A stretch of 64,000 nt of DNA from Microbacterium sp. W4I4 (lineage in GTDB: Bacteria > Actinomycetota > Actinomycetes > Actinomycetales > Microbacteriaceae). The stretch is from the NCBI RefSeq assembly GCF_030816235.1, contig NZ_JAUSXT010000001.1, positions 2,542,001-2,606,000 of the forward strand, read 5' to 3'. Under the pieces are notes generated by a model. The model saw nothing but the letters and a program-made list of their open reading frames with translations. It was not told the DNA's origin and did not search any database. This document shows positions 42,484 to 51,506 of this stretch, in pieces. The stretch's first letter is position 1. Each line of letters starts with the position of its first letter. The translations under genes and the position numbers were made by a program.

Positions 42484-44561
42484 GTGAAGTCTTACCGTCT
42501 CGCCGGCCTCGTGATCCTCATCGCCGGCGCGACCGCGGGGGTCATCGCGGCCCTCGTCGTCGGGGGCGCCGCCGTGCCCCCGAAACTCCTCGATCCGGGT
42601 CCCGTCGTGATGTGGGGCCTGCCGATCGTCAAGATGATCGCGAACCTCGCCGGCGCCGCGATGCTGGGCTCTCTGGTGCTCGCCCTGTTCGGCCTGCGCA
42701 GCGGCACCCGCCCGTTCGATGTGGCGCTCGACACGGCATCCATCGCCGCCGCACTGTTCACCGTGACCTCCGCGGTCGCAGCGGTCATGACGCTGCTGGC
42801 GGCCTTCAACCCCAAGCTCACGGCCGACAGCTCATTCGGTGACCAGCTGGGCATGTTCCTGCTCACCCTCCCGCTCGGGCAGGCGTGGCTGATCACCGTG
42901 CTGATGGGCGCGGTCATCACCCTGCTCGCCTTCGGATGGCGCGGCTGGACCGGCACGCTGATGACGGCGGTGCTCGCCGCGGCCGCCTTCCTGCCGCTCG
43001 CGACCCAGGGCCACGCCGGTGATCTCGCCGGGCACAACGTCGCCGTCAACGCCATCCTGCTGCACACCGTCGGCGCGGCCGTCTGGATCGGCGGCCTGAT
43101 GCTGCTGGTGGTGCTGCGCGGTTTCGGCAGCAAGACCACGAAGACCAAGACCAAGCAGACCAAGACCAAGAACGCGAAGTCGGATGCCGTGGACATGCCG
43201 CTCCTGGTCAGCCGGTACTCCTCGCTCGCGCTCGCGGCATTCGTGGTCGTCGCGATCTCGGGCATCGCCCGCACCATCGTCGCCGTCGGCTCGTGGGAGG
43301 AGCTGCTCTCTCCGTACGGCCTGATCGTGATCGGCAAGGCGATCCTGCTGATCGCCCTCGGCCTGTTCGGCGCCTGGTACCGTCGCCGGCTCATCCCGCA
43401 CTTCGCCGGTGCGAACTCCGCTGCGAACTCCGGATCGAAGGAGAAGCGCTCGTTCTGGATTCTGGTCCTCGGCGAGCTCGCACTGATGGGCCTGGCATCC
43501 GGCGCGCCGCTGCCGCGCTGGCCCGTACGCCTCCGCCCCAGGGCGACACGGCCCCGGCCGTGCAGACGGCGGCTGAGCGCCTGACCAGCACGCCGCTGCC
43601 GCCCGAGCTCACCCTCGGTCGCTGGTTCACCTCGGTCGACATCGACATCCTGTGGTTCGTGGCGATCGGCTTCGGCGTCTTCCTCTACATCGTGGGCGTC
43701 CTGCGCCTGCACGCGCGCGGCGACCGCTGGCCGGTGCAGCGCACGATCTTCTGGATGGCAGGGCTCCTGCTGCTGCTCTGGGTCACCTCCGGGCCGATCA
43801 ACCTGTACCAGGAGTACCTGTTCAGCATCCACATGCTCGGCCACATGGTGCTGAGCATGGCCATCCCGCTGCTGCTGGTGAGCGGCGCACCCATCACGCT
43901 GGCCCTGCGCGCCATCCACAAACGCGACGACGGCACCCGCGGGGCGCGCGAATGGATCCTGTGGGCGGTGCACTCGCCCTTCTCGCGGGTCGTCACCCAC
44001 CCGTTCGTGGCCGCCGCGATCTTCATCGTGTCGCTGTGGGCGTTCTACTTCACCGACCTGGTGCGCTGGTCGATGTACGACCACCTCGGCCACGAGTGGA
44101 TGGTCGTGCACTTCCTCATCTCGGGCTACCTGTTCGTGATGACGCTGGTCGGCGTGGATCCCATCCCGTACCGGCTGCCGCACGCCGGCCGCATCATCAC
44201 CCTGATCGCCGTGATGGCGATGCACGCCTTCTTCGGCATGGCGATCATGATGCAGTCGGGTCTGATGGTCGCCGAGTGGTTCGGATCCATGGGACGCACC
44301 TGGGGTCCGACGCCGATGGAGGATCAGTACATCGGCGGCGGCATCGCCTGGTCGGTGGGCGAGATCCCGACGCTGATCCTGGCGATCACGGTGGCGATCC
44401 AGTGGTCGCGGTCGGATGACAAGCTGCAGCGTCGCCGCGACCGGTTCACCGACCGCGCCGGCGACGCCGAGCTCGACGAGTACAACGAGAAGCTCGCGAG
44501 GCTGGCCGCGCGGGATCAGCGCGTCGCCGAGCGCGCGCAGGGCACCACGGTGGACCGATAG
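42484..44561 (+). pseudogene. CopD-CtaG fusion (cytochrome c oxidase assembly), frameshifted
   Basis: Two overlapping frames encode one protein of about 692 residues. Part 1 (42484 to about 43504) is a CopD-like membrane domain (THGHAGDLAGHN-like QGHAGDLAGHN, HTVGAAVWIGGLMLLVVL) with a Lys/Thr-rich loop (KTTKTKTKQTKTKNAK). Part 2 (about 43505 to 44561) is a caa3-CtaG domain (SIHMLGHMVLSMAIPLLL, YDHLGHEWMVVHFL) for copper delivery to cytochrome oxidase. Near GGCGCGCC at 43502-43509 one base is missing: ASGA(A)AALARTPPPQG reads through only after a +1 correction. It could be a real mutation or a sequencing error. Confidence 0.82.
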
Positions 44562-44571
44562 CCGACGATCC

Positions 44572-45675
44572 CTACTCGGTGTCGGTATCGCTGTCGGTTT
44601 CGGTATCGGTGTCGGCGTCGGGGGAGCCGACCCGGATCTGCGCCGAACCGTCGGGCAGGATACTGATGGTGCCGTCGACCTGGAAGGGCACGTCCTCCGA
44701 CACGTCGTGCACCGACCCGTCGAAGACCGACTTGATCTTCACGTCGATGTGGGCGACTGCTTCGGTCGTCGGGATCCGCCATTGCGCACCGTCGGGCTCG
44801 ACCGCCACGTGCGGCTGCTGAGCGATCGACCACTTCGGCAGCGTCCCATCGGCGATGCGGTTCTGCACCTCGAGTCCGAACGGGCAGGCGGTTGGAAGCA
44901 GCACCTCCTGGGTCGCGCAGTTCGCGAGGAACTCCTCGACCTTCTGCTGCACGATGCCGATGAACTTCTCGGTCGGCTGCGCCTGGACCTCCACGGGTGT
45001 GCTGGCCAGCGCCGTATCGGCGAGCACGCGGACCCCGGGGGTCGCGGAGATCGCCGTGTCGACGGTCACGGAGTAGACGCCGGGGGTGAACACCAGCAGG
45101 TGCAGGGGATCCAGTGGCTTCGCGTCGGCGCCGTGGGCGGACACCTGACGGCGGTCCAGCTCGAATCCGTTGACCGCGAAGACGTCGGCTCCGCGCACGG
45201 TGAGCTCGATCTCGGCGAGCGGGCTGCGCTCGAAGCGCCAGTTCGGCACCACGCCGATCCAGCCGTCCTGCACCACCGAGTAGGTGGACGTTCCGTGCGC
45301 GCCGCCGGCCAGATACGAGGCGGTCACCTTGTGGACGCCGTCCTTCTGCTTCTCTGCGGTGATCCCGTAGTCGGTCAGCGAGCCCAGCGCGGAGGTGCGC
45401 AGCAGCGCCTCGGATGCTGCTGCATCGATCTCGGCATCGCCATTCAGAGCCAGGTCGACTGAGACTCCCGGCACCCGCAGTGCGTCCGCGGCGCGCCCGG
45501 TGGCGAGCAGATCGAGGTAGCGCTGCACGAAGGCCGACGGGCTGTAGATCTGCTGGTAGAGCGAGAGGCCGCCGGCGCCGAGGGCGGCGATGAGCAGAAC
45601 TCCGATGACGGCGAGGATGCCGAGGTCGATTCGGAGCACGGCTCGCCGCCGTGACACCGTCCGCCCCTGCATCAT
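44572..45675 (-). CDS. Membrane-anchored protein of unknown function with acidic Thr/Asp tail
   Basis: A 367-residue protein with a single N-terminal membrane helix (about 19-40) and a large exterior region. Weak beta-domain repeats are seen, and two Cys at LANCATQ and TACPFG could form a disulfide. The last 18 residues are a (D/S)TDTE-like repeat coded by a GGTATCG-type simple repeat. The ATG at 45675 is set by a -10 box six bases upstream. I do not recognise the family; conserved orthologues would be expected in related actinobacteria. Confidence 0.7.
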   Translation of the reverse strand: MMQGRTVSRRRAVLRIDLGILAVIGVLLIAALGAGGLSLYQQIYSPSAFVQRYLDLLATGRAADALRVPGVSVDLALNGDAEIDAAASEALLRTSALGSLTDYGITAEKQKDGVHKVTASYLAGGAHGTSTYSVVQDGWIGVVPNWRFERSPLAEIELTVRGADVFAVNGFELDRRQVSAHGADAKPLDPLHLLVFTPGVYSVTVDTAISATPGVRVLADTALASTPVEVQAQPTEKFIGIVQQKVEEFLANCATQEVLLPTACPFGLEVQNRIADGTLPKWSIAQQPHVAVEPDGAQWRIPTTEAVAHIDVKIKSVFDGSVHDVSEDVPFQVDGTISILPDGSAQIRVGSPDADTDTETDSDTDTE

Positions 45676-45681
45676 GGCGCA

Positions 45682-45687
45682 AGTCTA
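45682..45687 (-). promoter_or_regulatory. Leaderless -10 box for the membrane-anchored protein
   Basis: On the minus strand TAGACT (45687-45682) is followed by six bases and ATG 45675. It favours the first of two adjacent ATG codons. Confidence 0.65.
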
Positions 45688-45768
45688 GGGATCTGGCCTG
45701 GGACGAAGCCGTGATGCGCACGCCCGTCGACATTCGCGGACTCACGCGGACCGCGCGGGGGACTTAAC

Positions 45769-47169
45769 ATGGGGTGCGTGCCCGTGACCCTCTCCGACGA
45801 ACAGCAGGCGCTGTTCCGACTCATCGAGGACACCGACGAGCATGTCTTCATCACGGGCCGGGCAGGCACCGGAAAGTCGACGCTGCTGCAGCATTTCGCG
45901 TGGAACACCGAGAAGCAGATCGCGATCTGCGCGCCGACCGGTGTGGCGGCACTGAACGTCGAGGGGCAGACGATCCACTCGCTGTTCCGGTTGCCGATCG
46001 GGCTGATCGCCGAGAGCGAGATCGACCAGTCGGATGCCACGCGCCGCATCCTCAATGCCATCCAGACCCTCGTCATCGACGAGATCTCGATGGTCAACGC
46101 CGATCTGATGGATGCCATCGACCGGTCGCTGCGTCAGGCCAGGGGCAAGCGCGGCCTGCCGTTCGGAGGCGTGCAGGTGGTGATGTTCGGCGACCCGTAT
46201 CAGCTGGCGCCGGTGCCGCCGCGCGGCGACGAGCTGCGTTACATCCAGGACCACTACCGCTCGTTCTGGTTCTTCGACGCGAAGGTGTGGACCGGTGGCA
46301 TCGCCCCTTCGACAGGCTCAGGGACCCAACAACTGCTGGACATCGGCGAGCACGGCGCGAAGCTGCAAGTGCACGAGCTGGTGCAGATCCACCGGCAGGC
46401 CGACGACGGCTTCAAGGCCATGCTGAACGCGGTGCGCTACGGCCGGGTGACCGCCGAGATCGCCGAGACGCTGAACACGCAGGGCGCCCGCACGCCCCCG
46501 GAGCCCGAGCCGGGCGAGGTGCCGATCATCACGCTCGCCACCCGCAACGACATCGTCAACAGCATCAACAGTCGTCACCTCGCCGCGCTCGCCGGCCGTG
46601 AGCAGACCGCCCACGCCGAGGTCTCGGGCGATTTCGGGCGCGGCGAGGCCAACTATCCCGCCGACTCCGAACTCAAGCTCAAGGTCGGCGCGCAGGTGAT
46701 GTTCCTCCGCAACGACGTGGCCATGCAGGGCGAGCCGCCCCGCTGGGTGAACGGGTCGATCGGCACCGTCACCCGCATCCTCGGAGGATCGGTGCGGGTG
46801 GACATCGACGGCGAGGAGTTCGATGTGGAGCCCGCCGTCTGGGAGCGGTTCCGCTACGCGTACAACCCCGGCACGAAGACGCTCTCCCGCGAGGTCGTCG
46901 CGGAGTTCACGCAGTTCCCGCTGCGGTTGGCGTGGGCGGTGACGATCCACAAGTCGCAGGGCAAGACCTACGATCGGGCGATCATCGACCTGGGATCCGG
47001 CGCGTTCGCCCCCGGGCAGACCTACGTGGCCCTGTCCCGGCTCACCGCACTCGACGGGCTCTATCTCTCGCGCCCGCTGCGCCCCCGCGACATCCGCGTG
47101 GACGAGGATGTGCGCCGCTTCATGCGCGAGGCGTGGGAGGCGCGGCAGGCTGAGAAGGTGGAGAGCTGA
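45769..47169 (+). CDS. Pif1-like / SF1 DNA helicase
   Basis: A 466-residue ATPase: Walker A GRAGTGKST, motif Ia CAPTGVAALNVEGQTIHSLF, motif II VIDEISMVNADL, motif III FGDPYQLAPVPP, motif V TIHKSQGKTYDRAIIDLG, motif VI TYVALSRLTALDGLYL. These place it in the RecD/Pif1 branch that unwinds DNA 5' to 3'. GGGGGA precedes the ATG; downstream GTG codons are alternatives. The loop at residues about 180-192 (IAPSTGSGTQQLL) is coded by a dispersed repeat (46304-46326). Confidence 0.88.
   Translation: MGCVPVTLSDEQQALFRLIEDTDEHVFITGRAGTGKSTLLQHFAWNTEKQIAICAPTGVAALNVEGQTIHSLFRLPIGLIAESEIDQSDATRRILNAIQTLVIDEISMVNADLMDAIDRSLRQARGKRGLPFGGVQVVMFGDPYQLAPVPPRGDELRYIQDHYRSFWFFDAKVWTGGIAPSTGSGTQQLLDIGEHGAKLQVHELVQIHRQADDGFKAMLNAVRYGRVTAEIAETLNTQGARTPPEPEPGEVPIITLATRNDIVNSINSRHLAALAGREQTAHAEVSGDFGRGEANYPADSELKLKVGAQVMFLRNDVAMQGEPPRWVNGSIGTVTRILGGSVRVDIDGEEFDVEPAVWERFRYAYNPGTKTLSREVVAEFTQFPLRLAWAVTIHKSQGKTYDRAIIDLGSGAFAPGQTYVALSRLTALDGLYLSRPLRPRDIRVDEDVRRFMREAWEARQAEKVES
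46304..46326. repeat. Dispersed short repeat inside the helicase coding sequence
   Basis: CCCCTTCGACAGGCTCAG plus GGACC is a palindromic-type repeat I know as frequent between genes in many actinobacteria (CCCTTCGACAGGCTCAGGG). Here it is in frame and encodes APSTGSGT in a loop between motif III and the next helicase block. Confidence 0.6.
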
Positions 47170-47211
47170 AGAGCGGATGCCATGACAGGCGGGCTTTCAG
47201 ACTTCGCGTTC

Positions 47212-47217
47212 TAGACT
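47212..47217 (+). promoter_or_regulatory. -10 box of the serine-hydrolase-fold lipoprotein
   Basis: TAGACT lies 30 bases before the ATG at 47248, with a GGAGAGAG ribosome site in the short leader. This is a leadered promoter, in contrast to its leaderless neighbours. Confidence 0.55.
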
Positions 47218-47247
47218 CGGAGGATCCAACTCGGAGAGAGTCGATCT

Positions 47248-48534
47248 ATGCACCTTCGTTCGTCGCGCCGTCTGCGCGCTGCCGTCGGCGGCGCCGTCGC
47301 CCTCGTTCTCGCACTCACCGGGTGCTCTGCATCCGAACCTGAGTTCTCGTACACGCCGCCGAAGCAGGTGGATGCGAAGCTCCCCGACGACGTCGCGACG
47401 CAGCTGCAGACCGCCGTCGAGAACGCCATGGTCGCGACCGGCTCATCCGGCGCCATCGTCGGCGTGTGGGTGCCGTGGAGCGGCGAGTGGGTGACCGGAC
47501 TCGGCACGCAGGCCGCGGGCGATGACACCAAGGTCACCACCGACATGTCCTTCCGTGTGGGCGCCGTCACCCGCATGATGACCTGCGACGTGCTGTACGG
47601 TATGGCGGATGACGGCAAGGTCAAGCTCGACGCGCCCGTTCCGAAGTACGTCTCCGGCGTAGCGGACCTCAGCGACATCACCCTGCTCGACCTGTGCAAC
47701 GGCACCAGCGGCGTCGGCTCCTCCGAATCCGCGGCGAAGCCGTACTGGCTGAACACGCCTGATCGCGAATGGGCGCCCCTGCAGCTGGCCAGCTTCGGTC
47801 TGGGCGTGCAGCGCGGAGCCGCGCACACGACCTACCGCGATTCGGATGCCGGCTACCTCATGCTCGGTCTCGCGCTGGAGCGCATCTCGGGTGAGAGCGC
47901 AGCCCAGCTGATCTCGAAGTACGTCACCACCCCGCTGGAGCTGAATTCCACCTCGCTCCCCTCGCCCGCGGCTGCGGTCCCGAAGCCCGCACCGGCTCTG
48001 AAGGGCGCCTTCCTGCCCGCGGTCGAGGGCGGATACGACTGCACAGCCCCGGTCGATGTCACCAAGAGCTCCTCGAGCATCGGATTCACCAACTCGGGTG
48101 CGGTCTCGACCATCACCGACCTCGGCCGCTATGTGCAGGCCGAGGCGCGTCAGGCGCTGCGCAAGAAGAACGCCACCCCGGCGCGCTACGGCGCCCCGCT
48201 GCCGTCGGGCCCCAAGGCTGCGAGCTGGTACCAGGCGACCGGAGGGGCGTATCTGGTCGGGTCGATGATCGGCCAGCACGGCTGGGTACCCGGGTACGCG
48301 ACGGCCGCGTACTCCGACCCCGAGACCGGCTTCACGGTGGCGGTCACGCTGAACAACTCGTCCACCGGCGGCGGCACCGCCGCCTACCTCGCTTGGGAGC
48401 TCGCCGCGATCGCATCGAAGGCTCCGGCGGCGAAGGGTCAGACGGCGCCCGAGTTCGGACTGCCGTTCACGGCCGAGCAGTACGGTCAGACCATCGCCGA
48501 CGGGGCGATCTGCAAGGCTCCCGCCGCGAAGTGA
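47248..48534 (+). CDS. Beta-lactamase/class C serine-hydrolase-fold lipoprotein lacking the SxxK serine
   Basis: A 428-residue lipoprotein (lipobox ALTGC near residue 25) of the serine beta-lactamase / penicillin-binding fold. The conserved block that normally reads SFRxGSVTK is SFRVGAVTR here: the nucleophile is Ala106 and the general base is Arg109. The YxN-type region YRDSDAGYLMLG and the HxG-like GQHGWVPGYA are partly kept. Without both catalytic residues it is probably not a hydrolase but a peptidoglycan- or peptide-binding paralogue. The protein is otherwise full length. Confidence 0.8.
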   Translation: MHLRSSRRLRAAVGGAVALVLALTGCSASEPEFSYTPPKQVDAKLPDDVATQLQTAVENAMVATGSSGAIVGVWVPWSGEWVTGLGTQAAGDDTKVTTDMSFRVGAVTRMMTCDVLYGMADDGKVKLDAPVPKYVSGVADLSDITLLDLCNGTSGVGSSESAAKPYWLNTPDREWAPLQLASFGLGVQRGAAHTTYRDSDAGYLMLGLALERISGESAAQLISKYVTTPLELNSTSLPSPAAAVPKPAPALKGAFLPAVEGGYDCTAPVDVTKSSSSIGFTNSGAVSTITDLGRYVQAEARQALRKKNATPARYGAPLPSGPKAASWYQATGGAYLVGSMIGQHGWVPGYATAAYSDPETGFTVAVTLNNSSTGGGTAAYLAWELAAIASKAPAAKGQTAPEFGLPFTAEQYGQTIADGAICKAPAAK

Positions 48535-48546
48535 GAGGATGGAGGG

Positions 48547-49152
48547 GTGCGCCCCTCCCGCAGAATCCCGCTCCTCCGCGGGCTCGTCGGCGCCTCGTTC
48601 GCGACGTTCATCGCGCTGGCATCGCATGTGTGGGTCGGCGGTGGGATGCCCGGGATGCTGGGAATCGCCGTGCCGTGGCTGCTGTCGCTGACCGTCTGCA
48701 CTCTGCTGGCGGGCGTGCTGGCAGGCCGGCGCCTGTCGATCGCCCGACTGAGCCTGTCGGTGCTCGCCTCGCAGCTGCTGTTCCACGCCCTGTTCGTGCT
48801 CGGCAGCATCACGCCGACCGGCGCACTCGCGCCGCATGTGCACGGCGCCCTGCCCTTGGCGTTCTCCGGTGAGCCCGTGCTGGTGCCCGAGGATGCGGGC
48901 ATGTGGATCGCGCACGGCGTCGCCGCCGTGCTGACGATCGTCGCGCTGCACCGCGGAGAGCTGATCGTCAGGGCGCTGCTCGCCGTGGCATCCGATCTCG
49001 CCACCTGGCTGCGCCGGATGGTGCCCACCGGGATCCTTGTCGCCCTCGACTTGCCCGCGCTGCGGCACTGGATCGCGACTCCCGCGCCCGTGCGGCGTGA
49101 GCCGTTCCGCGCGGAGATCCACCGCCGGGGCCCTCCTCTCCGTCTCATCTGA
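48547..49152 (+). CDS. Small multi-pass membrane protein, CopC neighbour
   Basis: A 201-residue protein with about five hydrophobic helices: residues 12-30, 38-58, 68-88, 117-135 and a short one near 158. A His-rich loop PTGALAPHVHGALPLAF could bind metal. It is 12 bases downstream of the serine-hydrolase-fold gene and about 100 bases before the copC-like gene, so a copper-linked role is possible. I do not recognise a named family. Confidence 0.65.
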   Translation: MRPSRRIPLLRGLVGASFATFIALASHVWVGGGMPGMLGIAVPWLLSLTVCTLLAGVLAGRRLSIARLSLSVLASQLLFHALFVLGSITPTGALAPHVHGALPLAFSGEPVLVPEDAGMWIAHGVAAVLTIVALHRGELIVRALLAVASDLATWLRRMVPTGILVALDLPALRHWIATPAPVRREPFRAEIHRRGPPLRLI

Positions 49153-49248
49153 TCCTTCGCGCAGCTTCCCGCTGCGCCCGCGGTCGTGCACGCGCACGCC
49201 GTCCACAGATGCAGACGCCGCGCAGCGGCATCCGAGAGAGGCTTTTCC

Positions 49249-49830
49249 ATGTTCCGTATCCGCACCGCACTGGCGGGGGCCGCCGTGGCCGTCGTCGCCA
49301 TGCTCGCCGTCGCCGCCCCGGCATCCGCCCACGACGAGCTCGTGTCGAGCTCACCGGCCTTCGACGCGCAGCTCACCGCCGCACCCGAGCAGGTCGTGCT
49401 CACCTTCTCGGGCGACCTGCTCGCGCTGGCGGACGACAACAACGGCACCGCGATGACCGTCGTCGACGAGTCCGGCACCGACTGGGTGGCAGGCGACCCC
49501 GTGATCAATGCGGACACCCTGACCGTGCCGCTGAAGAGCGGCATGCCGAACGGGTCCTTCACGGTCACCTGGCAGGTCGTGTCCAGCGACGGGCACCCCA
49601 CGTCGGGCGACTATGCGTTCTCGCTCGCCGGGGCGGCGCCGAGCCCGACCGCGACGACGCCCGCGGAGACCACGCAGCCCTCGTCGACGCCTGCCGCGCA
49701 GGCTCCGACCGAGACGGAGGCGGCGCCCTGGCCGCTGCTGATCGGACTGGGAGTCGTGCTGCTGGTCGCGATCGTGCTCGTCATCGTGATCTCCGCGCGC
49801 AAGAACTCCGCGCGCAAGCGCCGGAGCTGA
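49249..49830 (+). CDS. CopC-domain copper-binding protein, membrane tethered
   Basis: A 193-residue protein: signal peptide ending PASA-HDELVSSSPA, a CopC beta-sandwich domain (ligand-like His at the mature N-terminus and in SSDGHPTSGDYAFSL), a Thr/Pro/Glu-rich linker, a C-terminal membrane helix (about 162-184) and a basic tail. This layout is the standard actinobacterial CopC/YcnJ-like arrangement for copper handling at the outer membrane face. The start is preceded by GAGAGAGG. Confidence 0.87.
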   Translation: MFRIRTALAGAAVAVVAMLAVAAPASAHDELVSSSPAFDAQLTAAPEQVVLTFSGDLLALADDNNGTAMTVVDESGTDWVAGDPVINADTLTVPLKSGMPNGSFTVTWQVVSSDGHPTSGDYAFSLAGAAPSPTATTPAETTQPSSTPAAQAPTETEAAPWPLLIGLGVVLLVAIVLVIVISARKNSARKRRS

Positions 49831-49838
49831 CCGCACCG

Positions 49839-49915
49839 GCTCGGGAGGAGAACTCACGCTCGGGAGGAGGATTCTGCGGGATTCTTCCTCCCCAGGTGGA
49901 GTTCTCCTCCTGAGC
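49839..49915. repeat. Palindromic intergenic element, family B, copy 3
   Basis: GCTCGGGAGGAGAACTC (49839-49855) opposes GAGTTCTCCTCCTGAGC (49899-49915), with an inner inverted pair CTCGGGAGGAGGATTC and ATTCTTCCTCCCC. One arm base differs from copy 2. It fills the space between the CopC gene and the DUF1003 promoter. Confidence 0.85.
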
Positions 49916-49945
49916 GTGCGACGGCTCCGGGACGGCGCTGTCGCA

Positions 49946-49951
49946 TACTCT
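49946..49951 (+). promoter_or_regulatory. Leaderless -10 box for the DUF1003 gene
   Basis: TACTCT followed by six bases and ATG 49958. Confidence 0.62.
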
Positions 49952-49957
49952 TCGTCT

Positions 49958-50359
49958 ATGACGCGCCCCACGCAGAACTGGCATGAACACCACACTGAGA
50001 CTCTGACCACCGGCCAGCGGGCAGCCGACCGTCTGCGGAACGGGATGGGCTCCTGGATGTTCATCGGGATCTTCCTGGCTCTGATGGTCGCCTGGTCGAT
50101 CATCAACACGACCGCAGTGGCCTGGGATCCGTACCCGTACATTCTGCTCAATCTCTTCCTGAGTATGCTGGCCGGTCTTCAGGGTGCGATCCTCCTGATC
50201 GCCGCTCGGCGTCAGGATGCGCTTGCAGCGGCGCTGGCGCAGCATGACTTCGAGACGAACGTCTCCGCGAAGTTGGAGATCGAGGAGTTGATGGCGATCA
50301 ACCGTGAACAGCTCGCACTGCTCAGAGAGCTCCGCGCGCAAGACACCCGTCCGCAGTGA
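49958..50359 (+). CDS. DUF1003-family membrane protein
   Basis: A 133-residue protein: N-terminal His cluster (WHEHHTETLT), GQRAADRLRNGMGSWMFIGIFLALMVAWSIIN (helix 1), DPYPYILLNLFLSMLAGLQGAILLIAARRQ (helix 2), then a cytosolic helix. This sequence pattern is diagnostic of DUF1003, a conserved membrane family with no assigned biochemical role. The start is fixed by a leaderless promoter. Downstream it is convergent with yeiH. Confidence 0.85.
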   Translation: MTRPTQNWHEHHTETLTTGQRAADRLRNGMGSWMFIGIFLALMVAWSIINTTAVAWDPYPYILLNLFLSMLAGLQGAILLIAARRQDALAAALAQHDFETNVSAKLEIEELMAINREQLALLRELRAQDTRPQ

Positions 50360-50381
50360 AGGACGCCATCCGCCAGGTCGG

Positions 50382-51449
50382 TCAGCCGCGCAGGGCGGCC
50401 GTCGCGGCGATCGTCGCCAGCGCGGTGACCGTGACGAGGATCCACAGCATTCCGCCGAGAGCCAGTGGCCGCCAGCCCGCGCGACGCAGGGCGGGGATGT
50501 CGGTGGACAGTCCGATGCCGGCGAGAGCCATGGCGATCAGGAACACGCTGGCGTGCACGAGCACTTCGCGCGGACCATCCGGGATCACCCCGGTGGAGTT
50601 CACGATCGCGACGATCACGAAGCCGATCAGGAACCACGGCACGAGCTTCGCGATGCGCCGGCCGGTGAGCGGCTGCCCGTCGGCGCTGCGTCGCGCCTCC
50701 ATGACCGACAGTCCGATGCTGATCGGGATGATCATCAGCGTGCGCACGAGCTTGACGACAACGGCGAAGCCGAGGGCAGCGGTGCTGAAGACCCCGGCTG
50801 CGGCGACCACCGAGCTGGTGTCGTTCACGGCGGTGCCGGCGAACAGCCCGAAGGTGTGCGGGTCGAGGTTCAGCGCGTGTCCGATGAGCGGGAAGAGCAC
50901 CACGGCGAGGATGTTGAACAGGAAGATCGTCGACACGGCGTAGGCGATCTCGGCGCCGGCCGCGCCGATCACCGGCGAGACGGCGGCGATGGCCGATGCC
51001 CCGCAGATGCCGGTGCCCACGCCGATCAGGGTGGTCAGGCGGCGCTCGGTGCGCAGCATCCGTCCCAATCCCCAGGCGCCCAGCAGACAGACCACGAGTG
51101 TGGTCAGCATGATCGGCAGCGACTCGAGGCCGACCTTCGCGATCGCGCCGATCGAGAGCTGCACGCCCAGCAGCACGACGGCCAGCTGCAGCAGGAACTT
51201 GCCGGAGTAGGCGATGCCGGGCTGCACCCGGGCATCTGCCTGCTCATGTCCGACCATCGCCCGGGGGCGCAGCAGCGACAGCAGCACCCCGATCACGATC
51301 GCCGGAACCGCTGAGCCGAGCACGGGCCAGATCGCTCCGATGCCCGTCGCGACCAGGGCGATCGCCGCGGTGACCAGCACGCCCGGGAGTACGTCGATGC
51401 CGCGGTGGCCGAGGCGGGTGGGGAGGGTCTGCACGGGGGACAGCTGCAT
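50382..51449 (-). CDS. YeiH/UPF0324-family putative sulfate exporter
   Basis: A 355-residue membrane protein with about ten helices and family strings GVQLSIGAI, GVGTGICGASAIAA and GTAVNDTSSVVAAAG. The family is tied to sulfite/sulfate or sulfonate export by genome context and is usually next to a LysR regulator, as here. ATG 51449 is chosen because GGACGG precedes it; an in-frame ATG seven codons upstream is possible. Longer frames on this strand reach into the LysR gene and are shadows. Confidence 0.85.
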   Translation of the reverse strand: MQLSPVQTLPTRLGHRGIDVLPGVLVTAAIALVATGIGAIWPVLGSAVPAIVIGVLLSLLRPRAMVGHEQADARVQPGIAYSGKFLLQLAVVLLGVQLSIGAIAKVGLESLPIMLTTLVVCLLGAWGLGRMLRTERRLTTLIGVGTGICGASAIAAVSPVIGAAGAEIAYAVSTIFLFNILAVVLFPLIGHALNLDPHTFGLFAGTAVNDTSSVVAAAGVFSTAALGFAVVVKLVRTLMIIPISIGLSVMEARRSADGQPLTGRRIAKLVPWFLIGFVIVAIVNSTGVIPDGPREVLVHASVFLIAMALAGIGLSTDIPALRRAGWRPLALGGMLWILVTVTALATIAATAALRG

Positions 51450-51506
51450 CCGTCCAGCATCTCGGATCATGTGATCGGCCGGTAGGGGCCGCACGCCGAT
51501 AGGGGT

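Noticed and set aside
43293..43584. CopD and CtaG parts as two separate overlapping genes
   Set aside because: No start codon or ribosome site fits the CtaG frame at the join, and a one-base change restores a continuous fusion known in the family.
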